A stretch of 52,723 nucleotides of DNA from Rubrivivax sp. Lineage in GTDB: Bacteria > Pseudomonadota > Gammaproteobacteria > Burkholderiales > Burkholderiaceae_C. The notes under the pieces were generated by a model. It searched no databases. It saw only the letters and a list, made by a program, of their open reading frames with translations, and was not told the DNA's origin. Location: assembly GCA_016789955.1 (NCBI GenBank), contig JAEUPB010000092.1:1-52723 (forward strand), in the 5' to 3' direction. This document shows, piece after piece, positions 34,770 to 44,025 of the stretch; position 1 is the stretch's first letter, and every line of letters begins with the position of its first letter. The translations under genes were made by a program, and so were the position numbers.

Positions 34770-35738
34770 TCATGCCACGCCCCACAGCGCCAGCTGCTCC
34801 AGCGCGGCACGCCGATGCGCATCGCCGTGCCCGGGCGACTGCTGGAAGCCCGGCATCGAGAGCGCGTAGCTCAGGCCCGCGCGCTCGGCGCCCTGCACCC
34901 AGGCGGTGAGTCGCGACAGCCGCTGCTCGACATCGCTGCCGCGCGAGGCACTCGCGGCCCAGTCGAGCCGCAGTTGCCGGCTGCCCGAAGCTGCCGTGTC
35001 GCGGCTGACCATCTCGCCGGTGCGCGCCACCTTCTTCCACGCCACCTGCCGCATGCTGTCGCCGCGCTGCCAGGGGCGCATGCCGTCGAGCTCGCTGCCC
35101 TTGGGCGCGTGCGGCAGCGGCCGCTCGCCCGGCGTGGGTTCCACGCGCGGCAGCGGCGGCGGCGGGGCCTCGGGGGTCGGATAGGCGAGCAGCCTGGCCG
35201 CAGGCCTCCACAGGGTCCAGGCACGGAAGAGCCCGAGCGGGAAGTGCGTTTCCACCACCAGCGTGGGCACCGGGTGCCAGCCGCGCCGCTCGGGCACCAG
35301 CGTCACGCGCACGACCTCCTGGCCCTGTGCCGGCACGTCGCACCACACGACGCGCTGGCCCTGTGCCGTGGGTTCGTGGAAGTAGACGGCCAGGCCGTGC
35401 CGGGCGCCCCCCTTGTTCGTGAGCACCACGTCCAGCAGGGCTGCGTCGCCGGCGTGCACGGCCGTCGTCGGGCGCAGGTGCAGCGTGAGCCCGCGCAGCG
35501 AGCCGTGCGTGACGTGCATCGAGACGATGCCGCTGCCGGCCAGCAGGAACGTGAGCACGTAGCCCAGGTTGAGCTGGTAGTTGATCGACGCCAGCAGCAT
35601 GATGAACAGCGTCAGCGCGAACACCACGCCGGCCTTGGTCGGCAGGATGTAGATGTTCCCCTGGTTCAGCGTCCAGGTGTCGGTGAGCGGCAGCCGGGAC
35701 AGCCACCACTGCCGGATGCGGCGCCGCAGGCCGAACAT
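34770..35738 (-). CDS. DUF58 protein, membrane-anchored (operon 1)
   Basis: This 322-residue protein has two hydrophobic segments near residues 35-75 (VVFALTLFIMLLASINYQ and a following helix), then a beta-rich region and the DUF58 motif (GMRPWQRGDSMRQVAWKKVAR). DUF58 proteins have a von Willebrand A-like fold and act with MoxR ATPases. It lies 14 bases after moxR and 28 before tgpA, so the three are one operon. Unlike the DUF58 protein at 50083-51069 this copy has N-terminal membrane helices and a degenerate C-terminal vWA part. Confidence 0.9.
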   Translation of the reverse strand: MFGLRRRIRQWWLSRLPLTDTWTLNQGNIYILPTKAGVVFALTLFIMLLASINYQLNLGYVLTFLLAGSGIVSMHVTHGSLRGLTLHLRPTTAVHAGDAALLDVVLTNKGGARHGLAVYFHEPTAQGQRVVWCDVPAQGQEVVRVTLVPERRGWHPVPTLVVETHFPLGLFRAWTLWRPAARLLAYPTPEAPPPPLPRVEPTPGERPLPHAPKGSELDGMRPWQRGDSMRQVAWKKVARTGEMVSRDTAASGSRQLRLDWAASASRGSDVEQRLSRLTAWVQGAERAGLSYALSMPGFQQSPGHGDAHRRAALEQLALWGVA

Positions 35739-35752
35739 CGCGTGCGCGGGGC

Positions 35753-36679
<927 letters not shown>

Positions 36680-36702
36680 CGGCGGCACGTTAACCGAATT
36701 CC

Positions 36703-36720
36703 CTCCCGGCATCGCGGGAG
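36703..36720 (+). promoter_or_regulatory. Short hairpin over the ribosome binding site of the deacetylase-family gene
   Basis: CTCCCG (36703-36708) and CGGGAG (36715-36720) are perfect inverted repeats around a six-base loop. The right arm contains the GGGAG ribosome binding site of the ATG at 36728. The stem could lower translation initiation; it is short, and such stems arise often by chance at this GC content. Confidence 0.3.
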
Positions 36721-36727
36721 AAAAGCG

Positions 36728-37666
36728 ATGTTCACCGCCTACTACAGCCATCCGGAGTGCAGGCTGCACGACATGGGCCCGGGCCACCCGGAATGCCCCG
36801 AACGGCTCGATGCCATCCACGACCAGCTCGTCGCCAGCGGCGTGATGCCGGCGCTGTCCGTGCACGAGGCACCGCTGGCCGATGCCGTGCAGCTCGCCCG
36901 CGCGCACGACGCCCGCTACGTGGCCGAGATGCAGGCGCTGCTGCTCGAGTCGCGCGAGGCCGGCCGGCCACGGGCCATCGACCCCGACACGTTCGCCTGC
37001 CCGGCCACCCACGCCGCCGCGCTGCGCGCCGCCGGTGCGGCGGTTGCCGCCACCGACGAGGTGATCGCCGGGCGCGCCCGCAACGCCTTCTGCGCCGTGC
37101 GGCCGCCGGGCCACCACGCCACGCGCGGCCAGGCGATGGGCTTCTGCTTCTTCAACAACGTGGTCGTGGCGGCGCGCCACGCGCTGGACGTGCACGGCCT
37201 GGAGCGCGTGGCCATCGTCGACTTCGACGTGCACCACGGCAACGGCACCGAGGACATCGTGGCCGGCGACCAGCGCATCCTGATGTGCAGCTTCTTCCAG
37301 CATCCGCTGTACCCGTACAGCGGCACGCAGCCGCTGGGCACCAACATGGTCAATGTGCCGCTGGCGCCGTACTCGCGCGGCGGCCTGGCGCGCGAGGCGG
37401 TGGAGCAGCGCTGGCTGCCGCGGCTGGAAGCGCACGCGCCGCAGATGATCTTCGTCAGCGCAGGCTTCGACGCGCACCGCGAGGACGAGCTGGGCCAGCT
37501 CGGCCTGGTGGAGGACGACTACGCCTGGATCACGCGGCAGCTCGTCGACGTGGCCGAGCGCCACGCGCAGGGCCGCATCGTCTCCTGCCTGGAGGGCGGC
37601 TACGCGCTCTCGGCGCTGGGCCGCAGCGTGGCCGCGCACCTGCGCGTGCTGGCCGGCATGGCCTGA
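36728..37666 (+). CDS. Histone deacetylase-family (AcuC/AphA-like) amidohydrolase
   Basis: This 312-residue protein belongs to the arginase/deacetylase superfamily. Active-site segments are intact: GPGHPECPERL, CAVRPPGHHATRGQAMGFC (His pair), VDFDVHHGNGTED (zinc ligands Asp and His), SAGFDAHREDELG (third zinc ligand Asp) and LEGGYAL. Bacterial members remove acetyl groups from lysines, acetylpolyamines or other amides; the substrate here is not evident. It is followed after 28 bases by an MscS-type gene. Confidence 0.93.
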   Translation: MFTAYYSHPECRLHDMGPGHPECPERLDAIHDQLVASGVMPALSVHEAPLADAVQLARAHDARYVAEMQALLLESREAGRPRAIDPDTFACPATHAAALRAAGAAVAATDEVIAGRARNAFCAVRPPGHHATRGQAMGFCFFNNVVVAARHALDVHGLERVAIVDFDVHHGNGTEDIVAGDQRILMCSFFQHPLYPYSGTQPLGTNMVNVPLAPYSRGGLAREAVEQRWLPRLEAHAPQMIFVSAGFDAHREDELGQLGLVEDDYAWITRQLVDVAERHAQGRIVSCLEGGYALSALGRSVAAHLRVLAGMA

Positions 37667-37694
37667 CCCGGCGGCCAGCCCGGTACCGCCCCGC

Positions 37695-38966
37695 ATGGAA
37701 CGCGCGTTCGCCGCTGGCGACCTGAGCGAGTGGCTGGCCGCACTGTCGAGCCCGGCCGTGTGGCCCGAAGCCTTGGCGCTGGCCGCGTGCCTCGCGATCG
37801 CATGGCTGATCGCGCGCCAGGTGCGCGGGCCGCAGCCGCACCCCGACTCGGTGTGGTTCGGCCACGGCGTGGCCGGCGGGGTGCTGTTCCCGGCGCTGGC
37901 GCTGCTGCTCGCGGTGGGCACGCGCTGGGGTCTGGCCTCGAGGGTGCCGTCGGACGCGCTGTTCCGCCTGGCCGTTCCGGTGCTGCTGTCGCTGCTGGTG
38001 ATCCGCGTCGTGGTGCATGTCCTGGCGCGCGCCTTCCCGCAGTCCGACGCGATGCGCGCGGTGGGCCGCAGCGTGTCGTGGCTCGCCTGGATCACCGTGG
38101 TGCTGTGGATGACCGGCGTGCTGCCGGTGCTGCTGTCCGAACTCGACAAGGTGCAGTGGAAGGTGGGCAGCACGCGCATCTCGCTGCGCAACCTGCTCGA
38201 GGGCACGCTGACGGCGGTGGTGGTGCTCGTGATCTCGCTGTGGGTGTCGTCGGCGCTGGAGGCGCGGCTGCTGCGCGGCGCCACCGACAACCTGTCGGCG
38301 CGCAAGATCGCCGCCAACGCGCTGCGCGCGGTGTTCCTGTTCGTCGGGCTGATGTTCGCGCTGTCGGCCGCGGGCATCGACCTCACCGCGCTGGGCGTGC
38401 TCGGCGGTGCGGTGGGCGTGGGCCTGGGCTTCGGGCTGCAGAAGCTCGCGGCCAACTACGTGAGCGGCTTCGTGATCCTCGCCGAGCGCAGCATGCGCAT
38501 CGGCGACGTCGTCAAGATCGACGACTTCGAGGGCCGCATCACCGACATCAAGACCCGCTACACGCTGATCCGCGCGAACAACGGCCGCGAGGCGATCGTG
38601 CCCAACGAGGTGCTCATCACGCAGCGTGTCGAGAACTCGACCTACGCCGACCGCCGCGTGCTCGTCACCACCACCGTGCAGGTGGCCTACGGCACCGACC
38701 TCGCGGCGCTGGAGCCGCGGCTGCTCGAGGCCATCCGCGCCGTGCCGCGCGTGATCGCCGAGCCGGCACCGCAGATGCAGCTCACCGCCTTCGCGCCCGA
38801 CGGCATGGACCTGACGCTGCCGTTCTGGATCGAGGATCCGGAGAACGGGCAGGGCAACGTGCGCTCGGAGGTCAACAGGGCCGTGCTGCGCACGCTGAAC
38901 GAGATGGGCGTGGAGATTCCCTACCCGCAGCGCGTGCTGCACCGGGCGCGTTCCGGCGCGGGCTGA
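37695..38966 (+). CDS. MscS-family mechanosensitive channel
   Basis: This 423-residue inner-membrane protein has about five hydrophobic segments in its first 230 residues. The MscS pore helix and beta domain follow: LGVLGGAVGVGLGFGLQ (Gly/Ala-packed pore), ANYVSGFVILAERSMRIGD and VPNEVLITQRVENST. The last 90 residues are the alpha/beta cytoplasmic cage. It is longer than E. coli MscS (286 residues), with two or more extra N-terminal helices. Such channels release solutes on osmotic downshock. It starts 28 bases after the deacetylase-family gene. Confidence 0.93.
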   Translation: MERAFAAGDLSEWLAALSSPAVWPEALALAACLAIAWLIARQVRGPQPHPDSVWFGHGVAGGVLFPALALLLAVGTRWGLASRVPSDALFRLAVPVLLSLLVIRVVVHVLARAFPQSDAMRAVGRSVSWLAWITVVLWMTGVLPVLLSELDKVQWKVGSTRISLRNLLEGTLTAVVVLVISLWVSSALEARLLRGATDNLSARKIAANALRAVFLFVGLMFALSAAGIDLTALGVLGGAVGVGLGFGLQKLAANYVSGFVILAERSMRIGDVVKIDDFEGRITDIKTRYTLIRANNGREAIVPNEVLITQRVENSTYADRRVLVTTTVQVAYGTDLAALEPRLLEAIRAVPRVIAEPAPQMQLTAFAPDGMDLTLPFWIEDPENGQGNVRSEVNRAVLRTLNEMGVEIPYPQRVLHRARSGAG

Positions 38967-39005
38967 TGCCTGTGGCCGGCGGCATCCGGCGGCGCGGCCG
39001 GTGTC

Positions 39006-39035
39006 GTTTCGTCGCACCCGGCGTTGTTTCGTCGC
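39006..39035. repeat. 10-bp direct repeat upstream of the RND adaptor gene
   Basis: GTTTCGTCGC occurs at 39006-39015 and again at 39026-39035, exactly 20 bases apart (about two helical turns), in the 146-base gap between the MscS gene and the RND adaptor gene. This spacing would suit a regulator binding one DNA face twice. No regulator gene is adjacent, and no clear promoter could be matched. Confidence 0.35.
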
Positions 39036-39112
39036 CGACCGGAGCCATCGCCTCGCCGCCGCGCCACAATCCGCGCCCGTTCGTGCCGCGTCGGCACTGG
39101 AGGACCGTGGGC

Positions 39113-40315
39113 ATGTCGGGTACGCGTAGGGGATGGGCGCTGGTCGCCGCGGCGGCGCTGACAGCGCTGGCGGCATGCAGCAAGCCGGGCAGCGACTCCG
39201 CCGGCGCGGCCAAGGGCACGCCTGCTTCAGCGCCGGCTGCAGGCAGCGCGAAGGCCGCGACGGTGCTGCTGCTGGCCCTCGAGGACGTGGCCACCTTGCA
39301 ACCCGCCTCGCGTTCGCAAGGCCCGGTGATCACCGGTTCGATCCAGCCCGAGAAGCGCGCCGATCTGCGCGCCGAGGTGTCGGCGGTGGTGCTGCAGGTG
39401 CACAAGGAGAACGGCGAGCCGGTCAGGCGCGGCGACCTGCTGGTGACGCTGGACGCCACGACGATCCGCGACAACCTCGCGTCGGCGCGAGAGTCCGAGC
39501 GCGCGGCGGCGCAGGCGCTGGAGCAGGCCGAGCGCAGCCTGCAGCGCCAGCGCATGCTGCAGGCGCAGGGCATGACCTCGCAACAGGGGCTGGAGGACGC
39601 GGAGATGCGCCGCAACAGCGCGCAGAGCGAGCACCTCGCCGCCAAGGCGCGCGTGGCCAGCGCCGCGCAGCAGCTGGCCCGCACCGAGGTGCGCGCGCCG
39701 TTCGACGGCGTGGTCAGCGAGAAGCGGGCCTCGGCCGGCGACACCGCTCAGGTCGGCAAGGAGCTGCTGAAGGTCATCGACCCGCGCAGCATGCGCTTCG
39801 AGGGCCTGGTGTCGGCCGACCGCATCCACGAGGTGAAGGTCGGGCAGAAGGTGGCCTTTCGCGTCAACGGCTACCCGGGCGTCGACTTCGCCGGCCAGAT
39901 CCGGCGCGTCGACGCGGCGGCCAACGCCACGACGCGGCAGCTCGAGGTGCTGGTGGCCTTCGCCGGCGGCGAGCTGCCGAAGGTGGCGGGCCTGTATGCC
40001 GAAGGCCGCATCGAGAGCGGCACCGTGCAGGTGCTCGCACTGCCCGAGTCGGCGATCCAGCGTGCGGGCGACGTGGCCTCGGCCTGGAGGATCGACGGCC
40101 CGCGCGTCAAGCGCGTGGCGCTGCAACTCGGCGAGCGCGACGAGCGCAGCGGCGACGTGGAGATCAAGGCCGGCCTGGCCGCCGGCGACCGCTACCTGCG
40201 CCGCCCCGGCGCGACGCTCGTCGACGGCCAGTCGGTCGAGTGGATGAAGCCGGCCGCTCCGGCCGCGGCCGCCTCGGCCGTGGTATCCGCCGCGTCCGCG
40301 CCGGCGGCGAAGTAG
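39113..40315 (+). CDS. RND efflux periplasmic adaptor (membrane fusion) lipoprotein
   Basis: This 400-residue protein has a lipoprotein signal (ALTALAACSKPGS, LAAC lipobox), a lipoyl/barrel-sandwich half-motif (EVSAVVLQVHKENGEPVRRGD), an alpha-hairpin (about residues 125-185), the matching second half (TEVRAPFDGVVSEKRASAGD), then a beta-barrel and membrane-proximal domain. It would link an inner-membrane RND pump to an outer-membrane channel. GGAGGA lies eight bases before the ATG at 39113. The permease gene follows after 20 bases but is disrupted, and no outer-membrane factor gene is in the window. Confidence 0.92.
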   Translation: MSGTRRGWALVAAAALTALAACSKPGSDSAGAAKGTPASAPAAGSAKAATVLLLALEDVATLQPASRSQGPVITGSIQPEKRADLRAEVSAVVLQVHKENGEPVRRGDLLVTLDATTIRDNLASARESERAAAQALEQAERSLQRQRMLQAQGMTSQQGLEDAEMRRNSAQSEHLAAKARVASAAQQLARTEVRAPFDGVVSEKRASAGDTAQVGKELLKVIDPRSMRFEGLVSADRIHEVKVGQKVAFRVNGYPGVDFAGQIRRVDAAANATTRQLEVLVAFAGGELPKVAGLYAEGRIESGTVQVLALPESAIQRAGDVASAWRIDGPRVKRVALQLGERDERSGDVEIKAGLAAGDRYLRRPGATLVDGQSVEWMKPAAPAAAASAVVSAASAPAAK

Positions 40316-40335
40316 CCCGCCGCAGGGAGCCCGAC

Positions 40336-43300
40336 ATGTTCCTCTCCGATTTCAGCGTGCGCCGGCCGGTGGCCACCGTGGCCATCATCATCGCGCTGAT
40401 GGCCCTGGGCCTGATGGCGCTGAAGAACCTGCGCGTCAACCAGATCCCCGACGTCGACCAGCCCATCCTGACGGTGACGATCCCGTATCCCGGCGCGTCA
40501 CCCGAGACCGTCGAGCGCGAGGTCATCAACCGCATCGAGAAGGCGCTGCAGAGCATCCCCGGCGTCGACCAGTCGCGCGCCACCGCCAGCGAGGGCAGCG
40601 CGCGCTTCGTGCTGATCTTCAACTTCGACCGCAACATGGTCGAGGCCGCCGACGAGGTGCGCAACGCGATCGGCTCGGTGCGGCACAAGCTGCCGGTGGA
40701 GATCCGCGAGCCGGTGCTGCAGCGGCTGGACCCGAACGCGCAGCCCATCATGCAGATGGCGCTGTCATCGCGCACGTAGAGCCACGCCGAGATCTCGCGC
40801 ATGGCCGAGGACCAGCTCGCCGACCGCTTCCGCTCGATCCGCGGCGTGGCCACGGTCAACGTCGGCGGGGCGCTGCGCCGCGAGCTGACGGTGCTGCTGC
40901 GCGCCGAGAAGCTGCGCGAGTTCAACGTCTCGGTGGCCGAGGTGGTGAACGCGCTGCGGGCGCAGAACGCCACCGCGCCGGTGGGCAAGGTGCGCGGCGC
41001 GCTCGAGGACCAGAGCATCCGCCTGGTGGGGCGCATCGAGTCGCCTTCCGAGTTCGAGCAGGTGGTGATCAAGCGGCGCGGCAACGAGATCGTGCGGCTC
41101 GGGCAGGTGGCCGGCATCGCCGACGGTTTCGCCGAGGTCAGCAGCTTCTCGCTGCGCAACGGCAACCCGAACGTGGGCCTCTCGGTCACGCGTTCGCGCG
41201 ACGCCAGCACCGTCTCGGTGGCGGCCGAGGTGCGCAAGCTCGTCGGCGAGCTGAACGCGCAGCTGCCCGAGGGCACGCGCCTCGAGGTCACGCAGGACGG
41301 CGGCAAGGACGCGCAGACGAGCCTGAACAATGTCATCGAGGCGCTGATCTTCGGCGCCGGCCTGACGGTGCTCGTCGTCTACGTGTTCCTGAATTCGTGG
41401 CGCTCCACGCTGATCACCGCTCTCTCGCTGCCGACCTCGGTGGTGGCGGCCTTCATCGCCGTGTGGGCCTGCGGCTTCACGCTGAACTTCATGAGCCTGC
41501 TGGGGCTGTCGCTGGCCATCGGCGTGCTGATCGACGACGCCGTCGTCGTGCGCGAGAACATCGTTCGCCACATGGAGCGCGGCGAAGACCGCCGCACCGC
41601 GGCGTTGAACGGCACCGCCGAGATCGGCCTGGCGGTGGCGGCGACGACCTTCTCGATCGTCGCGGTGTTCATCCCGGTGGCCTTCATGCCCGGCGTCTCG
41701 GGCGAGTGGTTCCGCCCGTTCGGGCTGACGGTGGTGGCCTCGGTGCTCGTGAGCCTGTTCATCTCGTTCACGCTGGACCCGATGCTGTCGGCCTACTGGG
41801 GCGATCCGCCCGGCCATCACGACCACCGGAAGCGCGGCCTCTCACGGCTGCTGCAGCGCTTCAACACCTGGTTCGACCACCAGGCCGACCGCTACGGCCG
41901 CGTCATCGCGTGGGCGCTGCACCACCGGCGCTGGATGGCGGCCTTCGCCGTGGCCAGCTTCGTCGGCGCGATCGCGCTGCAGGCGAAGTTCGGCGGCTCG
42001 AGCTTCCTGCCGGTGGCCGACAACGGCATGCTCGCCATCGACGTGCGCACGCCGTCGTCGAGCAGCCTCGACTATGCGCGGATGAAGGTGGAGGCGGCGG
42101 CCACGCTGGCCCGCACCCTCCCCGAGACCAAGGCCACCAACAGCCTCGTGAACCCCGGTGGCGGCCGCGTCTACGTCGACCTCGGCAAGGCCGGCGAGCG
42201 GCGCCGCTCGGCCATCGAGATCGGGGTGGAACTGCGGGGCAAGGTGTCTCGGCTGGTCGGCGCCGAGTACGTGGTGCTCGACGACTTCAACATGGGCGTG
42301 CAGAAGCCGGTGCAGATCCGCTTCAACGGCACCGACTCGCGCAGGCTGCTGGAGATCGCCACGCGCTTCATGGAGCAGATGCGCCAGGTGCCCGGCGCCG
42401 TGGACGTGGGCCTCTCGGAGCAGGACCCGCAGGACGAACTCAAGATCGAGCTCGACCGGGGCCTGGCGAACAACCTCGGCATCTCGGCCGCCGACGCGGC
42501 GCAGGCGCTGCGCGTGGCCTTCGCCGGCGTGGAGGTGGGCGATTGGATCGACCCCAGCGGCGAGGCGCGCGACGTGGCCGTGCGGCTGCATCCCGACGAT
42601 CGCGTCGACGCCAGCAACATCGAGCGGCTGCCGGTGGCCGTGGCCGGCGGCACGCGCATGGTGCCGCTGGAGCAGATCGCCACGGTGACGATGGGCAAGG
42701 GCCCGTCGCAGATCCAGCATGCCGACGGCAAGCGCACGATCTCGGTCTCCGCCAACGCCCAGGGCCGATCGCCCGGCGAGGTGACCGCCGATGCGATGAA
42801 GATCGCGCAGGCGATCCCGTTCCCGCCGGGCTACGGGGTCGAGCTGGCCGGCTCCAGCCGCGACCAGCAGCAGGTGTTCGGCGCGATGTTCTCGGCGCTG
42901 CTGATGGGCGTGGCGCTGATGTACCTGATCCTCGTCGTGCAGTTCGGCTCGTTCACGGCGCCGCTGCCGGTGATGATGTCGCTGCCGCTGTCCCTGATCG
43001 GCGTGGTCGCCGCGCTGCTGCTGACCAAAGGCACGCTGAACCTGATGAGCTTCATCGGCGTGATCATGCTGATGGGCCTGGTGGCCAAGAACGCGATCCT
43101 GCTGCTCGACGCGGCGCGCGTGCTGGAACACGAAGGCATGCCGCGCGAGGACGCGCTGATGGCCGCGGGGCGCAAGCGGCTGCGCCCGATCCTGATGACC
43201 ACCTTCGCGCTGGTGGCCGGCATGCTGCCGGTGGCCATCGGCGTGGGCGACGGCGCCGAGTTCTACCGCCCGATGGCGGTGGCCATCATCGGCGGCACGA

Positions 43301-43551
43301 TCACGTCGACGCTGCTGACGTTGCTGATCATCCCGAGCTTCTACGACTCGGTGGAGATCGCGCGCGACGGCGCGATCGCGAAGTTCCATCGCCGCCGCGA
43401 GCGCTGGGGCGTGGCGGTGGGCTTTGCGATGACGTTGGTCGAAGCGCTGATGGCGCTGCTGCTGGTGCGCTGGCTGTGGCGGCTGTCGGCGCGCCTCGGT
43501 CGGCTCGTCGTCGCACGCGGCACGCGATCGTCGGTGGGTTTGGCTGATTGA
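40336..43551 (+). pseudogene. RND efflux permease (HAE1 type) interrupted by an in-frame TAG
   Basis: The full frame of 1072 codons has the length and motifs of an RND drug-efflux permease, but codon 148 (40777-40779) is TAG. The upstream part (40336-40776, 147 residues) holds TM1 and the start of the porter domain. The downstream frame continues without shift, resuming SHAEISRMAEDQLADRF, and has an internal ATG at 40801. Later motifs look intact: GVLIDDAVVVREN (TM4 proton-relay Asp pair) and GLVAKNAILLLD (TM10 Lys). Because there is one stop and no other decay, this is either a recent nonsense mutation or a sequencing error. Readthrough or reinitiation at 40801 would yield a protein lacking TM1, which is unlikely to work. 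Confidence 0.85.
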
Positions 43552-43569
43552 AGGGATCGTCGACGTGCC

Positions 43570-43601
43570 GCGGCCTGACGGATGAGGTCAGCGCGGGCCG
43601 C
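43570..43601. terminator. Stem-loop between convergent RND and lipoprotein genes
   Basis: GCGGCC-TGAC (43570-43579) pairs with GTCA (43587-43590) and, after a five-base bulge, GGCCGC (43596-43601). It lies just after the RND stop and runs over the lipoprotein stop codon, where a shared terminator would be expected. There is no T-run and the stem is interrupted, so this is tentative. Confidence 0.28.
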
Positions 43602-44025
43602 GTGGGCTCAGGAAGAATCCGAACTCGCGCGACATCACATCGGCAATGGCAAGGCCATAGTCCGGGGCACCGCGTTTCACGGTGGCGCCGTCGAGCCCGC
43701 CCGCGGCGTCTCGGAACTTGGTCGTCAGCGTGGGCCTGCTGCTCACCACCTGCCAGGCATGGCGCAGCCGCTCGGCGTCGGCGCCGCCAGCGGTAACGGT
43801 CAGCTCGCCGCCGCCGTCGGCACGCAGCAGCAGCCGGCCGACCTCGCTGAAGCCCCCGGCGGGCATCTGCATCCGAATGATGTACTCGGCAGAGGGTGCG
43901 GCCGGGCCCGGGGCCTGGCCGGTCGCAGCGGCACAGCCGGCGAGCAGCAGGATCATGCCCGCCGTCGCCGCTGCGACAACCTGCCGCCGCGGCCCCTGCG
44001 CGTCAGCGATCGTGGTCATGGTCAT
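43588..44025 (-). CDS. Small lipoprotein, paralogue of the 107-residue protein at 47147
   Basis: This 145-residue product has a lipoprotein signal peptide (ATAGMILLLAGC lipobox) and a C-terminal domain of about 75 residues. That domain resembles the protein encoded at 47147-47470: both have LTVTA, then LRHAW or LRAAW, a DGA turn, and the end motifs SREFGFFLSP here and SRRYGFFASP there. The start at 44025 is preceded by AAGGA eight bases upstream and overlaps the 3' end of the large metallopeptidase-type gene by 23 bases, so the two are translationally linked. The function is unknown. I infer that it is an envelope-anchored version of its soluble paralogue. Confidence 0.72.
   Translation of the reverse strand: MTMTTIADAQGPRRQVVAAATAGMILLLAGCAAATGQAPGPAAPSAEYIIRMQMPAGGFSEVGRLLLRADGGGELTVTAGGADAERLRHAWQVVSSRPTLTTKFRDAAGGLDGATVKRGAPDYGLAIADVMSREFGFFLSPRGPR

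Noticed and set aside
40777-40779. TAG as a possible pyrrolysine or programmed readthrough codon
   Set aside because: Pyrrolysine is not expected in this lineage or protein family and no recoding signal is visible. A point mutation or sequencing error is simpler.
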